The notes: generated from the letters alone by a model not told the origin. DNA of 64,000 nucleotides from Siderastrea radians (GCA_964017195.1 OZ024889.1:52055418-52119417); one strand, 5' to 3'; shown: positions 24,076 to 34,782, numbered from the stretch's first letter. Made by a program: numbers and translations.

Positions 24076-24693
24076 GAGGTTTTGTATCCATGTTTCTCAG
24101 TTTAAAGGGGACGTAACTGTTGTAAGGTTCTGGAGTCACACATTAGGGGTTGCTTGATGCTCATGCTGAGGGTGGGCCTGATTACAATTTGGTACCAAAC
24201 ATGCAAAAAGCGGCATTGTGGCCAGTGACATCCTGTTAAGGAGTTAAATTGTCGGCAGATTGGTGGAGCAGAATTGGTCTGTGGTTGGTGGTTAGGCTGG
24301 GCTGACAGTCTTTGAGATGTAGGTGTGGCTGTTGGTGTAACTGGAGAGATATGACGCTTGACAAGAAACCTAGTCTGTAGATGCTGGGAGTCACTTCCCC
24401 ACCTAAAACCATACTCCCATTGTAATTTGCGATACTAGTTGTCATAAGCAAGGACTGAAGCGAGTGTGTGAGATTCGAGCAGTTCAGCGAAATTCACAGT
24501 GTATGCTAGATAATTCACAATGTCGGATGTGTTGGTGGACAGTTTTCTTGTTCTTAACAGTTCCTGCATATGAAATTATGAATATATGAAATTCATATAT
24601 TTGAACTGCGGAATGAAGAATTAAATGTAAAGAAGATCCTCGCAGTTATTAACGCAACTTATGCAGTTACGAAAAGAAAGCCTGAAAAAATCA

Positions 24694-24763
24694 GGCTTGC
24701 CGGGATTCGAACCTGACCTCTGCGATACTGGTGCAGCGCTCTAACCAATTGAGCTAACAAGCC
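24694..24763 (-). tRNA. tRNA-like unit, inverted copy
   Basis: Reverse complement of the five direct units, with the same A box and B box and a run of T after the 3' end. It is the only copy in this orientation. See the unit at 24992 for structure. Confidence 0.6.
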
Positions 24764-24991
24764 AACTGGGAGCTGGTCATTAAATTGGTTCGTAGTATAC
24801 CAGGGAAAGACGAAGATGAAATTATGAATATATGAAATTCATATATTTCAACTGCGGAATGAAGAATTAAATTAATTATTACATTTAATTCTTCATTCCG
24901 CAGTTCAAATATATGAATTTCATATATTCATAATTTCATCTTCGTCTTTCCCGGGTATACTACAAACCAATTTAATGACCAGCTCCCAGTT

Positions 24992-25061
24992 GGCTTGTTA
25001 GCTCAATTGGTTAGAGCGCTGCACCAGTATCGCAGAGGTCAGGTTCGAATCCCGGCAAGCC
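24992..25061 (+). tRNA. tRNA-like unit, direct copy 1 (Thr-AGT-like loop, 70 nt)
   Basis: The 5' GGCTTGT pairs with the 3' GCAAGCC. The D arm GCTC/GAGC is intact, and the A box TAGCTCAATTGG and B box GGTTCGAATCC match Pol III consensus exactly. A TTTTTT terminator follows within 5 bases. The anticodon loop reads CCAGTAT, giving AGT (Thr) if the stem is CTGCA/CGCAG, but that stem has a mismatch and position 33 is C rather than T. At 70 nt it is 2-3 bases short, mainly in the variable/T-stem region. I therefore read it as a tRNA-derived Pol III head, not a proven functional tRNA. Confidence 0.6.
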
Positions 25062-25237
25062 TGATTTTTTCAGGCTTTCTTTTCGTAACTGCATAAGTTG
25101 CGTTAATAACTGCGAGGATCTTCTTTACATTTAATTCTTCATTCCGCAGTTCAAATATATGAATTTCATATATTCATAATTTCATCTTCGTCTTTCCCGG
25201 GTATACTACGAACCAATTTAATGACCAGCTCCCAGTT

Positions 25238-25307
25238 GGCTTGTTAGCTCAATTGGTTAGAGCGCTGCACCAGTATCGCAGAGGTCAGGTTCGAATCCCG
25301 GCAAGCC
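25238..25307 (+). tRNA. tRNA-like unit, direct copy 2
   Basis: Identical in the tRNA-like part to the unit at 24992, followed by T6. Confidence 0.6.
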
Positions 25308-25483
25308 TGATTTTTTCAGGCTTTCTTTTCGTAACTGCATAAGTTGCGTTAATAACTGCGAGGATCTTCTTTACATTTAATTCTTCATTCTGCAGTTCAA
25401 ATATATGAATTTCATATATTCATAATTTCATCTTCGTCTTTCCTGGGTATACTACGAACCAATTTAATGACCAGCTCCCAGTT

Positions 25484-25553
25484 GGCTTGTTAGCTCAATT
25501 GGTTAGAGCGCTGCACCAGTATCGCAGAGGTCAGGTTCGAATCCCGGCAAGCC
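25484..25553 (+). tRNA. tRNA-like unit, direct copy 3
   Basis: Identical in the tRNA-like part to the unit at 24992, followed by T6. Confidence 0.6.
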
Positions 25554-25729
25554 TGATTTTTTCAGGCTTTCTTTTCGTAACTGCATAAGTTGCGTTAATA
25601 ACTGCAAGGATCTTCTTTACATTTAATTCTTCATTCTGCAGTTCAAATATATGAATTTCATATATTCATAATTTCATCTTCGTCTTTCCTGGGTATACTA
25701 CGAACCAATTTAATGACCAGCTCCCAGTT

Positions 25730-25799
25730 GGCTTGTTAGCTCAATTGGTTAGAGCGCTGCACCAGTATCGCAGAGGTCAGGTTCGAATCCCGGCAAGCC
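25730..25799 (+). tRNA. tRNA-like unit, direct copy 4
   Basis: Identical in the tRNA-like part to the unit at 24992, followed by T6. Confidence 0.6.
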
Positions 25800-25975
25800 T
25801 GATTTTTTCAGGCTTTCTTTTCGTAACTGCATAAGTTGCGTTAATAACTGCAAGGATCTTCTTTACATTTAATTCTTCATTCTGCAGTTCAAATATATGA
25901 ATTTCATATATTCATAATTTCATCTTCGTCTTTCCTGGGTATACTACGAACCAATTTAATGACCAGCTCCCAGTT

Positions 25976-26045
25976 GGCTTGTTAGCTCAATTGGTTAGAG
26001 CGCTGCACCAGTATCGCAGAGGTCAGGTTCGAATCCCGGCAAGCC
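25976..26045 (+). tRNA. tRNA-like unit, direct copy 5
   Basis: Identical in the tRNA-like part to the unit at 24992, followed by T6. The following spacer is cut at TTTACATTT, where the insert ends. Confidence 0.6.
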
Positions 26046-26879
26046 TGATTTTTTCAGGCTTTCTTTTCGTAACTGCATAAGTTGCGTTAATAACTGCAAG
26101 GATCTTCTTTACATTTAGTTCCTGCATAATACGCGAGTTTGCAGTGACCCGCTGGGACAGGGTAATGGTCTCTAGTTTAGGTTTTCCTTTGGCTGCGCGA
26201 AGTACGAGTTTTGCCCCGTCACCCACATTGCCAATTTCTTGCTCATCTTCGTTGCTATCGTAAGTGCCCAGGCTAACAAAGTCAGGCATTAGTAAAGGTT
26301 TCTCACCTTCTTTCTTGGCTGCGTTATGTTGTGGTGCCAAGAATACATGCGGATCATTGTCCAATCGGGAAAGACAAGAAGAGTCAGTGGATGGTTTCAT
26401 AAAGGGTTCTGTTGAGGCGAGGGCCAATAAGGAATCTTCCTGTGAACCCGCTCCCTCAATTTCCTTTAATATTTCATCAAGGTTACCATCTTTTGCCAAG
26501 GACTTCGTTGTTACAGGTTCGCTACCAGTCATGTCGGAAAGTTTTCCTTCTACTTTAGTCTCGTGTTTTAGCTTTCTTAAAGCCGCTTCAAGCCCTCGCT
26601 TTTGTCCAACTGTCAATCCCAGCTTCTCGAAATCGTTGCCTTAGAGGAGTTTCAGCGCGTCCTCGGTGTCGAGGTCTTCTGTTTGCAAGCTTTCTACTGT
26701 TGCCTCCTTCAGATCACTATTCTTGCAACACGTTTTGAAATCAAAATTTGTCATGTTTTTTAAGATTACAGCTGAAATGTACACATGGTAGCGTACTAGA
26801 ATCGCAATAAGGTTAACATGTGGTTCCCTATTATATACATAGGGTTTAGGACTTCCATTGGTAAACAGGTTTATCACTC

Positions 26880-27360
26880 ACCTAGAATCACAATTACCAT
26901 CATCAGATTACTACAAGCATCGACTGCTTTTCTGCACATTTTAGACATTTTGCATAAATGTACTAATCTTAAGCAGAACAACAACAAAAATTTTGGGTTC
27001 ATTTAATTCACATTTTATTTCATGCACGCAAGGAAGGCTTAGCTTGTATCTGCATGTTATTAGCACATTTCTACGTTCCCAAACAAAACACAAGTGTCAC
27101 TCCCTGGGTCTAGTGCTATAAAGATTACCTAAAATTTTCACTGTTTTCCGGGATCTTTTCCGAGGTTAAGAATATTTAAAATCGACGTTTTGATCAGTTT
27201 CACTGATCTTCTTCAGGCTGTTGTTAAAAATGACAATATGGCGGATTGTTTCTCATGTTCAGCTTGGTAACTGCACCAATAAATCGTGACTATTACACGA
27301 CGTATGTGAAAAAAGGGCGGGAAAATGTAACGAGGCCTGTTGAGTAATTTTACATTTGTG
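26880..27360. other. Non-coding stretch between retroelements
   Basis: AT-rich, with no ORF or repeat I can identify. It contains a perfect short palindrome-like block GATCAGTTTCACTGATC near 27190. Confidence 0.4.
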
Positions 27361-27365
27361 ATACT

Positions 27366-27792
27366 TCACTGACTATTACAGTCTCCCTCACGATCGAAGA
27401 AGGAGTTCAGGATTGATTTCCACGTTTCAACATGGTCAAAACTGTTAAGCACTTTCATTCCGCGGTGCTTCTGTCGCAGTGATTCAATTCCTTCGAGAAC
27501 CTTCCTTTGTCTCAACCCTCTCTCTGTCGCTACGATTTTTGCGTTTGTCCAGTCAATACTTCTTTGGCACTCAATAGTGTGTCGTGCTAGGCCTCCATCT
27601 TCTTTGCCCATTCGTCTTTCGGCCGATAAAGTGTTTCCTATTTGAAGGTCTTCATTTGTTAATCTGACTTTGTCCATGTGTTCTTTCTTTCGTGTTTGGA
27701 ACAGGCGCCATGTCTCTCCTACATACACTGAATTCTGGCAGGTACACGGAATCTTATATACAACACATTTCTGCCTTTCACCAAGCGGCTCT
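27366..27792 (-). pseudogene. GIY-YIG endonuclease domain of a Penelope-like element, 3' fragment
   Basis: Reading minus from the palindrome, the frame gives CVVYKIPCTCQNSVYVGET, the two GIY-YIG strands in the usual Penelope form (VYKIPC, VYVGET), then WRLFQTRKKEH (with the catalytic Arg position), LARHTIECQRSIDW, and a C-terminal tail ending at 27366. In Penelope-like elements this domain follows the reverse transcriptase and nicks the target. Upstream of 27792 the sequence is replaced by the inverted copy of its own start, so the RT part is missing. No stop lies within 27366-27725; the fragment is simply truncated. Confidence 0.65.
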
Positions 27793-27859
27793 TGACATGT
27801 AGAGCCGCTTGGTGAAAGGCAGAAATGTGTTGTATATAAGATTCCGCGTACCTGCCAGA
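27734..27859. repeat. 59-bp near-perfect palindrome with an 8-bp spacer
   Basis: The left arm 27734-27792 and the right arm 27801-27859 are reverse complements with one mismatch; the spacer is TGACATGT. The arms are the start of the GIY-YIG coding segment, so two copies meet head to head. Confidence 0.95.
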
Positions 27860-28206
27860 GAACAGCTGCTGGTTGTAAACATGACTTTCATCTGTCTCTG
27901 CACACATCTCCAACCATTTCTTGAAGCGTTCTACCAATATTGCGCCATGACGTCCACTTTTCCTCATGCACTGCTGAAGTTCAGACTGTGTTGGGAAAAA
28001 ATTCGATTTCCTGAACTCCTTGACAGCCGCAAGACCATGGGAATAACATCCATCCAGCACTGCCCCTTTGTTCTTGGAATTTTCTTTTCCCAAAAGCTTC
28101 CTTCTGTAAGCTTTGGTCGCTTCATCACTGTGTTGACCATTTTGTGAAAAACACCCTTAGAATGTGCTTTGAATGCCGCCTCACATAGAAATCCTTTCGC
28201 ATGCAT
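27860..28206 (-). other. Possible coding fragment, unrecognised
   Basis: Two overlapping minus frames look coding: CEAAFKAHSKGVFHKMVNTV (28206-28100) and then, after a frame change, GAVLDGCYSHGLAAVKEF, TQSELQQCMRKSGRHGAILV and EMCAETDESHVYNQQL (28070-27850). The second ends against the right arm of the palindrome. I do not recognise the family. The abrupt end suggests a rearranged repeat rather than a gene. Confidence 0.3.
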
Positions 28207-28374
28207 GTCCCCTGGAATCTCTGCACACCAATTGTAAGCTGACTTTTTTTTTTATTTCACACCACGATTCACTTTATATGTACTAATGTCTCCAATTACT
28301 GCAGTTGGAAAACCCTGAGCTTTTGTTCTCGCATATACAAAGGAGCTTCTTTCATCACTCCGATCAACTTTGCT

Positions 28375-28740
28375 TTAGTTTTCAGCAGGCTCCTTATTTA
28401 CAGGACTATTTTCCAACATTTTGTTCAACACCAGCATCGTTGCATGCATCGTGGTACTCTTCAAGCACTTGGATGAGGCTATCCTATAAAGGAGGGCCAT
28501 CTCCACTGGGCTTGGAATGCCTTCAAACATTTCTCCTTGAAATTCTGCAAAGTTCTCCAGCAGGAGTTTACACATGCCTGCATCAGCATTAGTTATAGGA
28601 AGAGTCAAAGGTGTTGCACCACATCCTTCTTTTACAATAATGCCCGTAACAATGGAAAGCAGCACCTTAACCAAGATCATGTTTTTTATTTCAACAGCAA
28701 CATGAAGGGGCGAACGACCAAAGTGTATGAAGGGTGATCA
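28375..28740 (-). pseudogene. Ankyrin-repeat fragment (about two repeats)
   Basis: The minus frame reads PLHVAVEIKNMILVKVLLS, then GCGATPLTLPITNADAGMCK and LLLENFAEFQG. This matches the TPLxxA...LLxxGA ankyrin pattern twice. It has a possible AG acceptor at its 5' side but no start codon, and nothing else of the gene is visible. Ankyrin repeats bind other proteins. As an isolated exon it could be host or repeat-derived. Confidence 0.4.
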
Positions 28741-29090
28741 CCGCCAAAATTAGAAATTCTTTTATGCAGTTCTAACATGGTGTTTTAGACTTCTAAAGTG
28801 CTGTTATGCTCTTCTCATTTGGCATTGTAAAGTCCAATGCAGAACTTTCGCATTCAATTATGTGTTTCTTAATTGGATTAAACATTGTATTATGCTTTTC
28901 TGTCTTGGATTATGATCTTTTCTACATTGTATTATGCCCTTCTGTCTTGGATTATGTTCTTCTACATTGCGTTATGCGAAATCAAATTATGCTTTCTGTT
29001 GCAATCGTGCAATTCTGTTCCTGTGTCTTGTATTATGGTCTTTTGTATGGTATTATGCTTTTCTGTGTTGAATTATGGTAAAGTGATTTA
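28735..29090. repeat. Degenerate tandem repeat, core ATTATG(C/T)TTTTCTG
   Basis: The core recurs roughly every 30-35 bases with alternations such as TTCTGTCTTGGATTATG and CTACATTGTATTATG. It is non-coding; hydrophobic ORFs across it are artefacts. It lies just 5' of the integrase gene. Confidence 0.7.
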
Positions 29091-29174
29091 TGCTTACATC
29101 ATATCCCGTATGGCACTCAGTGTACAAAATTTGGACGACTCGGCATGAGTGGGGAGTGGGTCTAGTGTGCCAAA

Positions 29175-32089
29175 ATGGCGGACGAGGAGGGTAATTGTGT
29201 GGCTGCCAGAAATCATATTCACGATGTTTTTTTTGATACTTTGAGACAGCTGGAGTCGGGAAATAATTCCTCTGACACCTTGGATCATGTGCAATGCCGA
29301 ATAGATTGCCTGTATGAAATTATACTCAGGTGTTTTGATATTGGATTTGTTGACAAAAGTGTTGTCACTGTTTCAAGTTGAACGACAATGATGTGATGTA
29401 TAAAGCAGGGAAAGTGTTTACTGGTAGTTCTGGTAGACTCAGATATAATATTTCTAGAAAACAACTGGAATTCTTGGCTCAAAAGAGGTTCAGCACAGCT
29501 GAAATAGCTGTTCTTCTCGGGGTAGGTAAACGAACCGTTGAGAGGCAATTGGAGGAATTCCATTTGTCCATTAGGGCAACATATTCTGATATGTCCAATG
29601 AAGAATTAGATGCAGAAATTACCAGTATATTAAGAAACTTTCCAAACACTGGATATAAGTGCATGACAGGACTTTTGCTTTTCCGCAATGTACGAATTCA
29701 GCAACAACGAATTCGCGAGGTAATGAGAAGGGTTAACCCAAAAGGAACACTTTTGCGGGCTTTAGAATTGAACATTGTGCAAAGGAGAAAGTATCAAGTC
29801 AGAAGCCCCTTGGCATTATGGCATATCGATGGTAATCACAAACTTGTCAGGTATGTTGCATGTTAATGCATGACTGCAGGGGGCTGCCACCAACCATGGG
29901 GGGACTCATATATAAGTGGTGGAGGTACTAGTTGTCCCTCTTTATATGGATTACCGGTAAAGGGTGTTCAGTTTCAAAAGGCCCCAAGTTATGGTGCCTT
30001 TTTCATAGGTGATAAATAAAACACAAATTTATGACAATGCTGTCTAAAACCTTGAACATTACCTTACTTTAAGCCACACCCACAAAACAAGATCTTGGTC
30101 CCTCTTAGAGGTTATATTATTATTATTATCATTATTATTATCATGATCACCAGTGTCATTGTTATTACAATAATTATAGAAGCAGCCCATCTAATATACC
30201 AATCCTGAGATATAAAATTCTAACTTGGTTACCAGGCTAAGGGGAACAAAACAAAAGAAATCAAATATTCATCCCTGAACCTCTTTTGTTTTATAATTTC
30301 CCTCAAGCCTTGGAGCCAAGTACAAATTTCAATAAATCGGAATTGGTCTATTAACCAAGTGCACTATTTACATTTAAATTATATAAACATCAACTTAGAC
30401 AGTGTGACTGTCGCACATTACACTTGTACGATGCAAATTGTTCCATGAAAATCAGACTAATCACAAGTAGTAAACCAGACAGTATTGATAATTCAATCAA
30501 AGAACGTTTTAAAACACTGTACTCATTAGAGCTATATTGTAAATTTTTGTTAGATTTATGGAATATTTACAAGGGGAATAATAATGTAGTTGTAACAATA
30601 AGTGTTGGCATTTCAGACAAACAAGTTGCTAATGGCATTTCTGCCACACCTTTTGTAGATGGAGGTTCGTCATTCATGCTGGCATTGACGGTTTTTCAAG
30701 AATGATAGTGTTCTTAAGGTGCTCTACAAACAACAAGGCCTGTACTGTCTTTAACCTTTTCCAAGAAGCAGTTGACAATTTTAGACTTCCTTCAAGAGTA
30801 AGATCTGACAAAGGAGGAGAAAACATTGATGTTGCTTGGTTTATGTTAAATCACCCACAACGTGGCCCTCGCAGGGGAAGTCATATCGCTGGGCGTAGCG
30901 TCCACAACCAGAGGATTGAACGCCTATGGTGTGACCTATTTACTGGCTGCACCAATGTATTTTACCACCTGTTTTATCATATGGAAGAGGTTGGGATCCT
31001 GGAACCAGATAATGAAATGCATTTGGCAGCCCTTCATTTTATCTTTCTACCTAGAATTAGCCACCATTTGCATACTTTTGAATCTGGGCATAACAGTGGT
31101 CCCATCAGCACTGAACAGAACAATTCTCCAGAGCAACTTTGGATAAGGGGCATGCTGGCAGTCAGAAATGCGGACTTTAGAGTGGCACAAGAGTTCAGGG
31201 AAGAGGTAAATCAAGATCTTTAATGTGCTCAGTCAGTCATTACAGTCAAACTTTAAAAGGGGTAAACACTACAATCTTGCATGGACAAAACTAGTTGAAA
31301 CATACAAATTTCACACATTTTTCACAACTGTACTGACTTGCAAGCCGGTAAAAACATTTCATCCCCCTCCCCCCTGCTCAATGTTGTTTCTTTGGGTTTG
31401 TGGTTCACCAGGCTTTCTTTTCATAACACGACAGCATTGACAACATTGAAATGGGGGAGGGGGGATTGAAAACCTGATCTGTGGTGCCTAAATTAGTGGA
31501 AATTTGCCAAGTGTTTCAACAGTTTGTCCAAGGTTATTAAATTAGTTCTGGGATATTTCCTGTCACTGTGTGTTGGGAGAGAAAACCAATCAGATGCCAT
31601 TTCTTGCGGCTCCATCTTGTCTACTTGTCCATGATTTACCTAGTCTGCATAGTATTTAACAGCCTTAAGCTTGGGCTATACCAAGTATGGGACTCTGTAA
31701 ACATGGGACTACAGACATAAGAAAAATCAATTGTCATAAGAAAAAGGATTTTTCTATTTAAATTGTGTAATGGGAATGTTATTCTAACTTGTCAAAGGAC
31801 AGATTTCATTAATTCAGTGTAACTGGGATAATATTTTAATGGTTAGCAGGTAAATTGGAATGACTATGGTGTTGACTATGATGGACCAGCTCCTTCTCAG
31901 CATTGGAATGAAGAGCAAGTTGAAGTACCACATACAAGAGCAGTCTCCCAACTATTAACCACTGAAGTTTCTAGGGAACTTTTACTGAAAGTAAATCCTT
32001 TGGAACACTCAGATTTCCATGGTGTCGACCTGTATTTGGAAACTGTCGCCTTTCTTCTTGAGAAATGGAGTAATAGCAATTCCTCTTGA
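29175..32089 (+). CDS. DDE integrase-core transposase-like gene, three exons (29175-29850, 30659-31205, 31850-32089)
   Basis: Exon 1 starts at ATG 29175 ([18 protein letters not shown]). A helix-turn-helix is visible ([20 protein letters not shown]), then [14 protein letters not shown] with the first catalytic Asp. The donor CAG|GTATG is at 29850. The acceptor TAG at 30658 restores the codon and exon 2 reads [35 protein letters not shown] (second Asp), and NQRIERLW (catalytic Glu). The second intron (GT at 31206, AG at 31849) keeps phase 0, and exon 3 ([12 protein letters not shown] to [11 protein letters not shown]) ends with TGA at 32089. This is the integrase-core family common in corals and fish, possibly IS3EU-type (memory-based). 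Only one defect is seen: exon 1 changes frame near 29372-29378, apparently by loss of one T. It is otherwise open over more than 480 codons. Confidence 0.7.
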
Positions 32090-32815
32090 TTTTTAGCGTT
32101 TTTGTATAGTGATACAGAGCCTTTGCAGAGTGATTTTGTTCTCCTTTGCCTTTCTGAGCTAACGCGGCAGGTGGCCGGTGGGCATGCATGTATGTAAAGT
32201 AACTTTTTTAGACTAAACCTCTCCACAATATCTTAGAAAAACACTTGTAGTCTAAACTTTTTGGGAGGCATTAAATGCTGATTATTGGCTGAGAAGATTT
32301 AATAAGAGTTATATTACTTGTCATTAACTATTGACTTGACCTTCCATAAGTTGACTTGAAATGCTGGTGTGATTCTAAGATCCCACGATGCAAGATCTAT
32401 TTAAACACTGCAGCATGTTGATGGTTTGTTAATTAATATCCATGAAATTGAACAAAGGATTGGGAAACTTGAACTTTATTTGAGTTGTTTTTTAACGATG
32501 CTATCATACTACTAACTTTAACAAAAGTGTGCATTTTGTGCAAGAGAGGAATATTAGTGTTTCCAGTTAAATTTAACTGGAGTCAAAAACCATTTTTCAT
32601 CTTATATTTTGTTACTTGTATGATACATGAAAATGGAAAACAGCGCTGTCAATATCTGACTAATTATTTTAAGTTGTAAACAGAAATTACAAATGTAACT
32701 TCATTACTTCTACTATTTCAGGCTCTTGATGGTCAAGTCAACTTTTGCTTGCTTTTCTTACTTTCCACTTCAAAGGTCTAGCCTGTGTGCATGACAGTTA
32801 ATTTCATTTGGAAAG
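32090..32815. other. Spacer between two convergent genes
   Basis: No gene is visible. It separates the 3' end of the integrase gene (plus) from the stop codon of the HECT gene (minus), so it should hold both 3' untranslated regions. Confidence 0.5.
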
Positions 32816-34112
32816 TTAATTGTCAACGGAAACGGATAATATATCAGGAAATGATTGTCTCAGACAAGATATAGAACATTGAGTTTGAAAGGTAAATGTT
32901 GCAAAACATGTACTTGGTGTAGTGGTGGGATCCATAGATACCCTCTTTAGCAACACATCAGCATCAATGGCAGCCTCGTCTACTGTGGGAAATACCAAAG
33001 AGGTTACTTTGGGATGATAGTTTAACAAGGTACTAAGCTGTAAAGCGTCAAGGCCTTTCCTAATTTCCTCCAATTTTGTCATTCTCTTATGTACCACTTG
33101 ATACACCATGATTTCATAGGCAACTTGTGCTGCATTATGAACAGTCAAGACTGCTGCACTAACTCCACTTTCACCCATCAGGTTAGTAACCATATCCTCT
33201 GAATTCAAGGAAGTGATATCTTCCTCATTACATGTAGGTGTAGCCATGCGCTTCAACACCTCGCGTACATTTAGGTCTGCAACATCTTCTAAACAGGCAA
33301 GTTGTGATGCTCGTTCAGCACAACCAGTTGACAGAAACTCTTTCACAGGCTTTGCTAAACCAACAATCCACACCTGTCCATGGATGATGGCATGTGCCAT
33401 AATTTCTCCTACCATTCTAAAGTACCCATGTAGGACCAGCTGTTGTGAGTGAAGTGGCAGTTTGTGGTCATCATCCCCTTCAAATAGTTGAGGATCTGTG
33501 GATGAAAGCACTGTTTGTGTAGCAAGTGTAAGAAACTCTTTCAAAGGTCCACCTACATCTGCTGCTTCCTCCTCATATTCTTCATTCTCTCCACAGCTGG
33601 AAACAAAGTACACCACTGGTGGCCTTGAGAGCTTACCAGAGCTGTTCTTATAAATTCTGCAAAGTTCCCGTATTGCCTTCTTTGATCGGTTGAAGGTAAT
33701 TGCCATAGTTGGACCAGTATCTTCAACAACACTTTGTTTAAATGTCTCGAGAATGTCATCAGCAGGCATACCTTAAACAAGTCCAAGCAATCATAAATGT
33801 CACTATCACTACCACTTTTATTATCATTACCATTACTGTTGTTGCTGTTCTACTTCTTACAATAATAACATTAATTTATGACTGGCTGACTGACTAAGCA
33901 CAAATCATATCAGCAATGGTTTGCTAATACATTGACAGGTAATGATTACATGTACCGCCCTGCTGAGACCCTCAGACATGCTGGGACGAGTCTTAATTAG
34001 GCAAGATTCCACCCAATGTAGAACTATTACAAATAATACATACCTTCTGTTGCTTCTGTTGCTGATACATTTCGGGGCTGACGCATCGGGGGAGGTTCCC
34101 AGTTATCATCAA
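32816..34112 (-). CDS. HECT-type E3 ubiquitin ligase-like gene (G2E3-like), exons 34112-34044 and 33771-32816
   Basis: The large exon encodes over 310 residues without a break. It contains the HECT N-lobe start (EEEAADVGGPLKEFLTLA, about residues 68-85), YFRMVGEIMAHAIIHG, and near the C-terminus PSTCFATFTF with the catalytic Cys (about residue 287), in the STCF context that accepts ubiquitin in HECT enzymes. Upstream, a 69-base exon (NWEPPPMRQPRN) ends ACAGAAG|GTATG and joins in phase to the AAG acceptor at 33772. More 5' exons are expected but not identified. The domain is shorter than a typical HECT (about 350 residues). Convergent with the integrase gene. Coral genomes carry many such G2/M E3-ligase-like copies, so it may be repeat-borne rather than a unique host gene. 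Confidence 0.65.
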
Positions 34113-34379
34113 CTATAGAAACAATAAAATTGAATCATGCATCGTGATAGGAAATACAGCCTGTACCCTACCTCTAGGGATAGCACTCCTACCTAAAAAG
34201 ACAGCACCCCTATTTACCATTAATGCCTCCCCCTTCCCCCACCATGCCTTAAAATTCTACATATAACAACATACAATTTTCCAGGTTAGGCTGAATAGAT
34301 TAATGTTGTGGTTTAATTTCATCCTTGGTTGAATTTTTTATTTCCTTTGTTTTTATGTATAACAGGTGTCAAAATACTT

Positions 34380-34620
34380 TTGGAGTACAGGATAATATTC
34401 GTACAATGCGCTGTTGTACGGTTATTATGCGTACTGTTCGTGTCACTTCAGTATATTAACCGTAGAATACCGTGTCCTACGTATATTATACTGGAAAGCT
34501 GCCACTTACGGTTATTACGCGCGCAACATACGAATAATAACCAGTGAAAGTACGGTTAATATCCGTATGTGACGTAGTTTTCAGGTTGTTATTCGTACCT
34601 GTACGAAAGTTTGTCGAGAA
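34380..34620. repeat. Region rich in TACGGTTATTA(C/T)GCG and its reverse complement
   Basis: Several copies of GTACGGTTATTA-like words lie in both orientations. The reverse complement (TAATAACCGTA) is also the core of the 65-bp satellite at 37.3-38.0 kb, suggesting a shared origin. Confidence 0.5.
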
Positions 34621-34782
34621 GAATTTTTCGAGCTTCAGCCGCCATTACAGAAAAAAATGTTGAGGCTTAAAACGGCAAAGCTGATGAAATTTTCCTCAAA
34701 AAAGTTATCTAGTTGAAGACATTTCCCCTAAAACATTCCGTTAAGCGAGATTAAAACCGAATAGTTTCTCTCAACGAGCGGT

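Larger units (their letters stand above)
24573..26117. mobile_element. Inserted array of six tRNA-like Pol III units (one inverted, five direct)
   Basis: The insert is bounded by a direct repeat of up to 12 bp (AGTTCCTGCATA) present at about 24560-24571 and again at about 26116-26127, so it behaves as a transposed unit. Inside, one unit is reversed (tRNA-like at 24694-24763) and five follow head to tail with an exact 246-bp spacing. Each unit holds a tRNA-like sequence, a T6 terminator, a 70-bp spacer ending TTTACATTTAATTC, and a palindrome (ATATATGAATTTCATATAT). The two orientations meet at a palindromic junction near 24860-24885. Copies are nearly identical, which implies recent amplification. 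Confidence 0.75.
24875..26117 (+). repeat. 246-bp tandem repeat, five units
   Basis: The tRNA-like start GGCTTGTTAGCTC occurs at 24992, 25238, 25484, 25730 and 25976, an exact 246-bp period. Substitutions between units are few (CCGCAG or CTGCAG, CCCGGG or CCTGGG, GCGAGG or GCAAGG) and tend to be shared by adjacent copies, as expected from local unequal exchange. Confidence 0.95.
21487..26754 (-). mobile_element. DIRS-like (tyrosine-recombinase) retrotransposon, degenerate, interrupted by a tRNA-like array
   Basis: Minus-strand order is gag-like ORF (26754-24102), reverse transcriptase and RNase H (24075-22739), then tyrosine recombinase (22664-21638). This order, with a recombinase in place of a DDE integrase and no LTRs, defines DIRS/Ngaro-type elements. 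Each segment carries stops or frameshifts. The 1.55-kb foreign insert at 24573-26117 splits the gag part. I did not find its terminal repeats with confidence. Confidence 0.75.
24102..26754 (-). pseudogene. Gag-like ORF of the DIRS-like element, split by the tRNA-like insert
   Basis: The ORF starts at the ATG at 26754 (MTNFDFKTCC). An in-frame TAA (about 26641-26639) follows 38 codons later, then a long acidic and serine-rich stretch (26616-26130) ending RVTANSRIMQEL. Here the reading frame runs into the foreign array. The frame resumes beyond the array at about 24570 with MQELLRTRKLSTNTSDIVNY, a stop (about 24435), then YGFRWGSDSQHLQTRFL, and ends near 24102. The duplicated MQEL codons on both sides are the target-site duplication of the insert. 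Confidence 0.6.

Noticed and set aside
24875..26117. Possible CRISPR-like or functional tRNA-gene cluster
   Set aside because: The whole 246-bp unit is repeated, with no variable spacers, and the genome is eukaryotic. The tRNA-like part is too irregular to call a working tRNA gene cluster.
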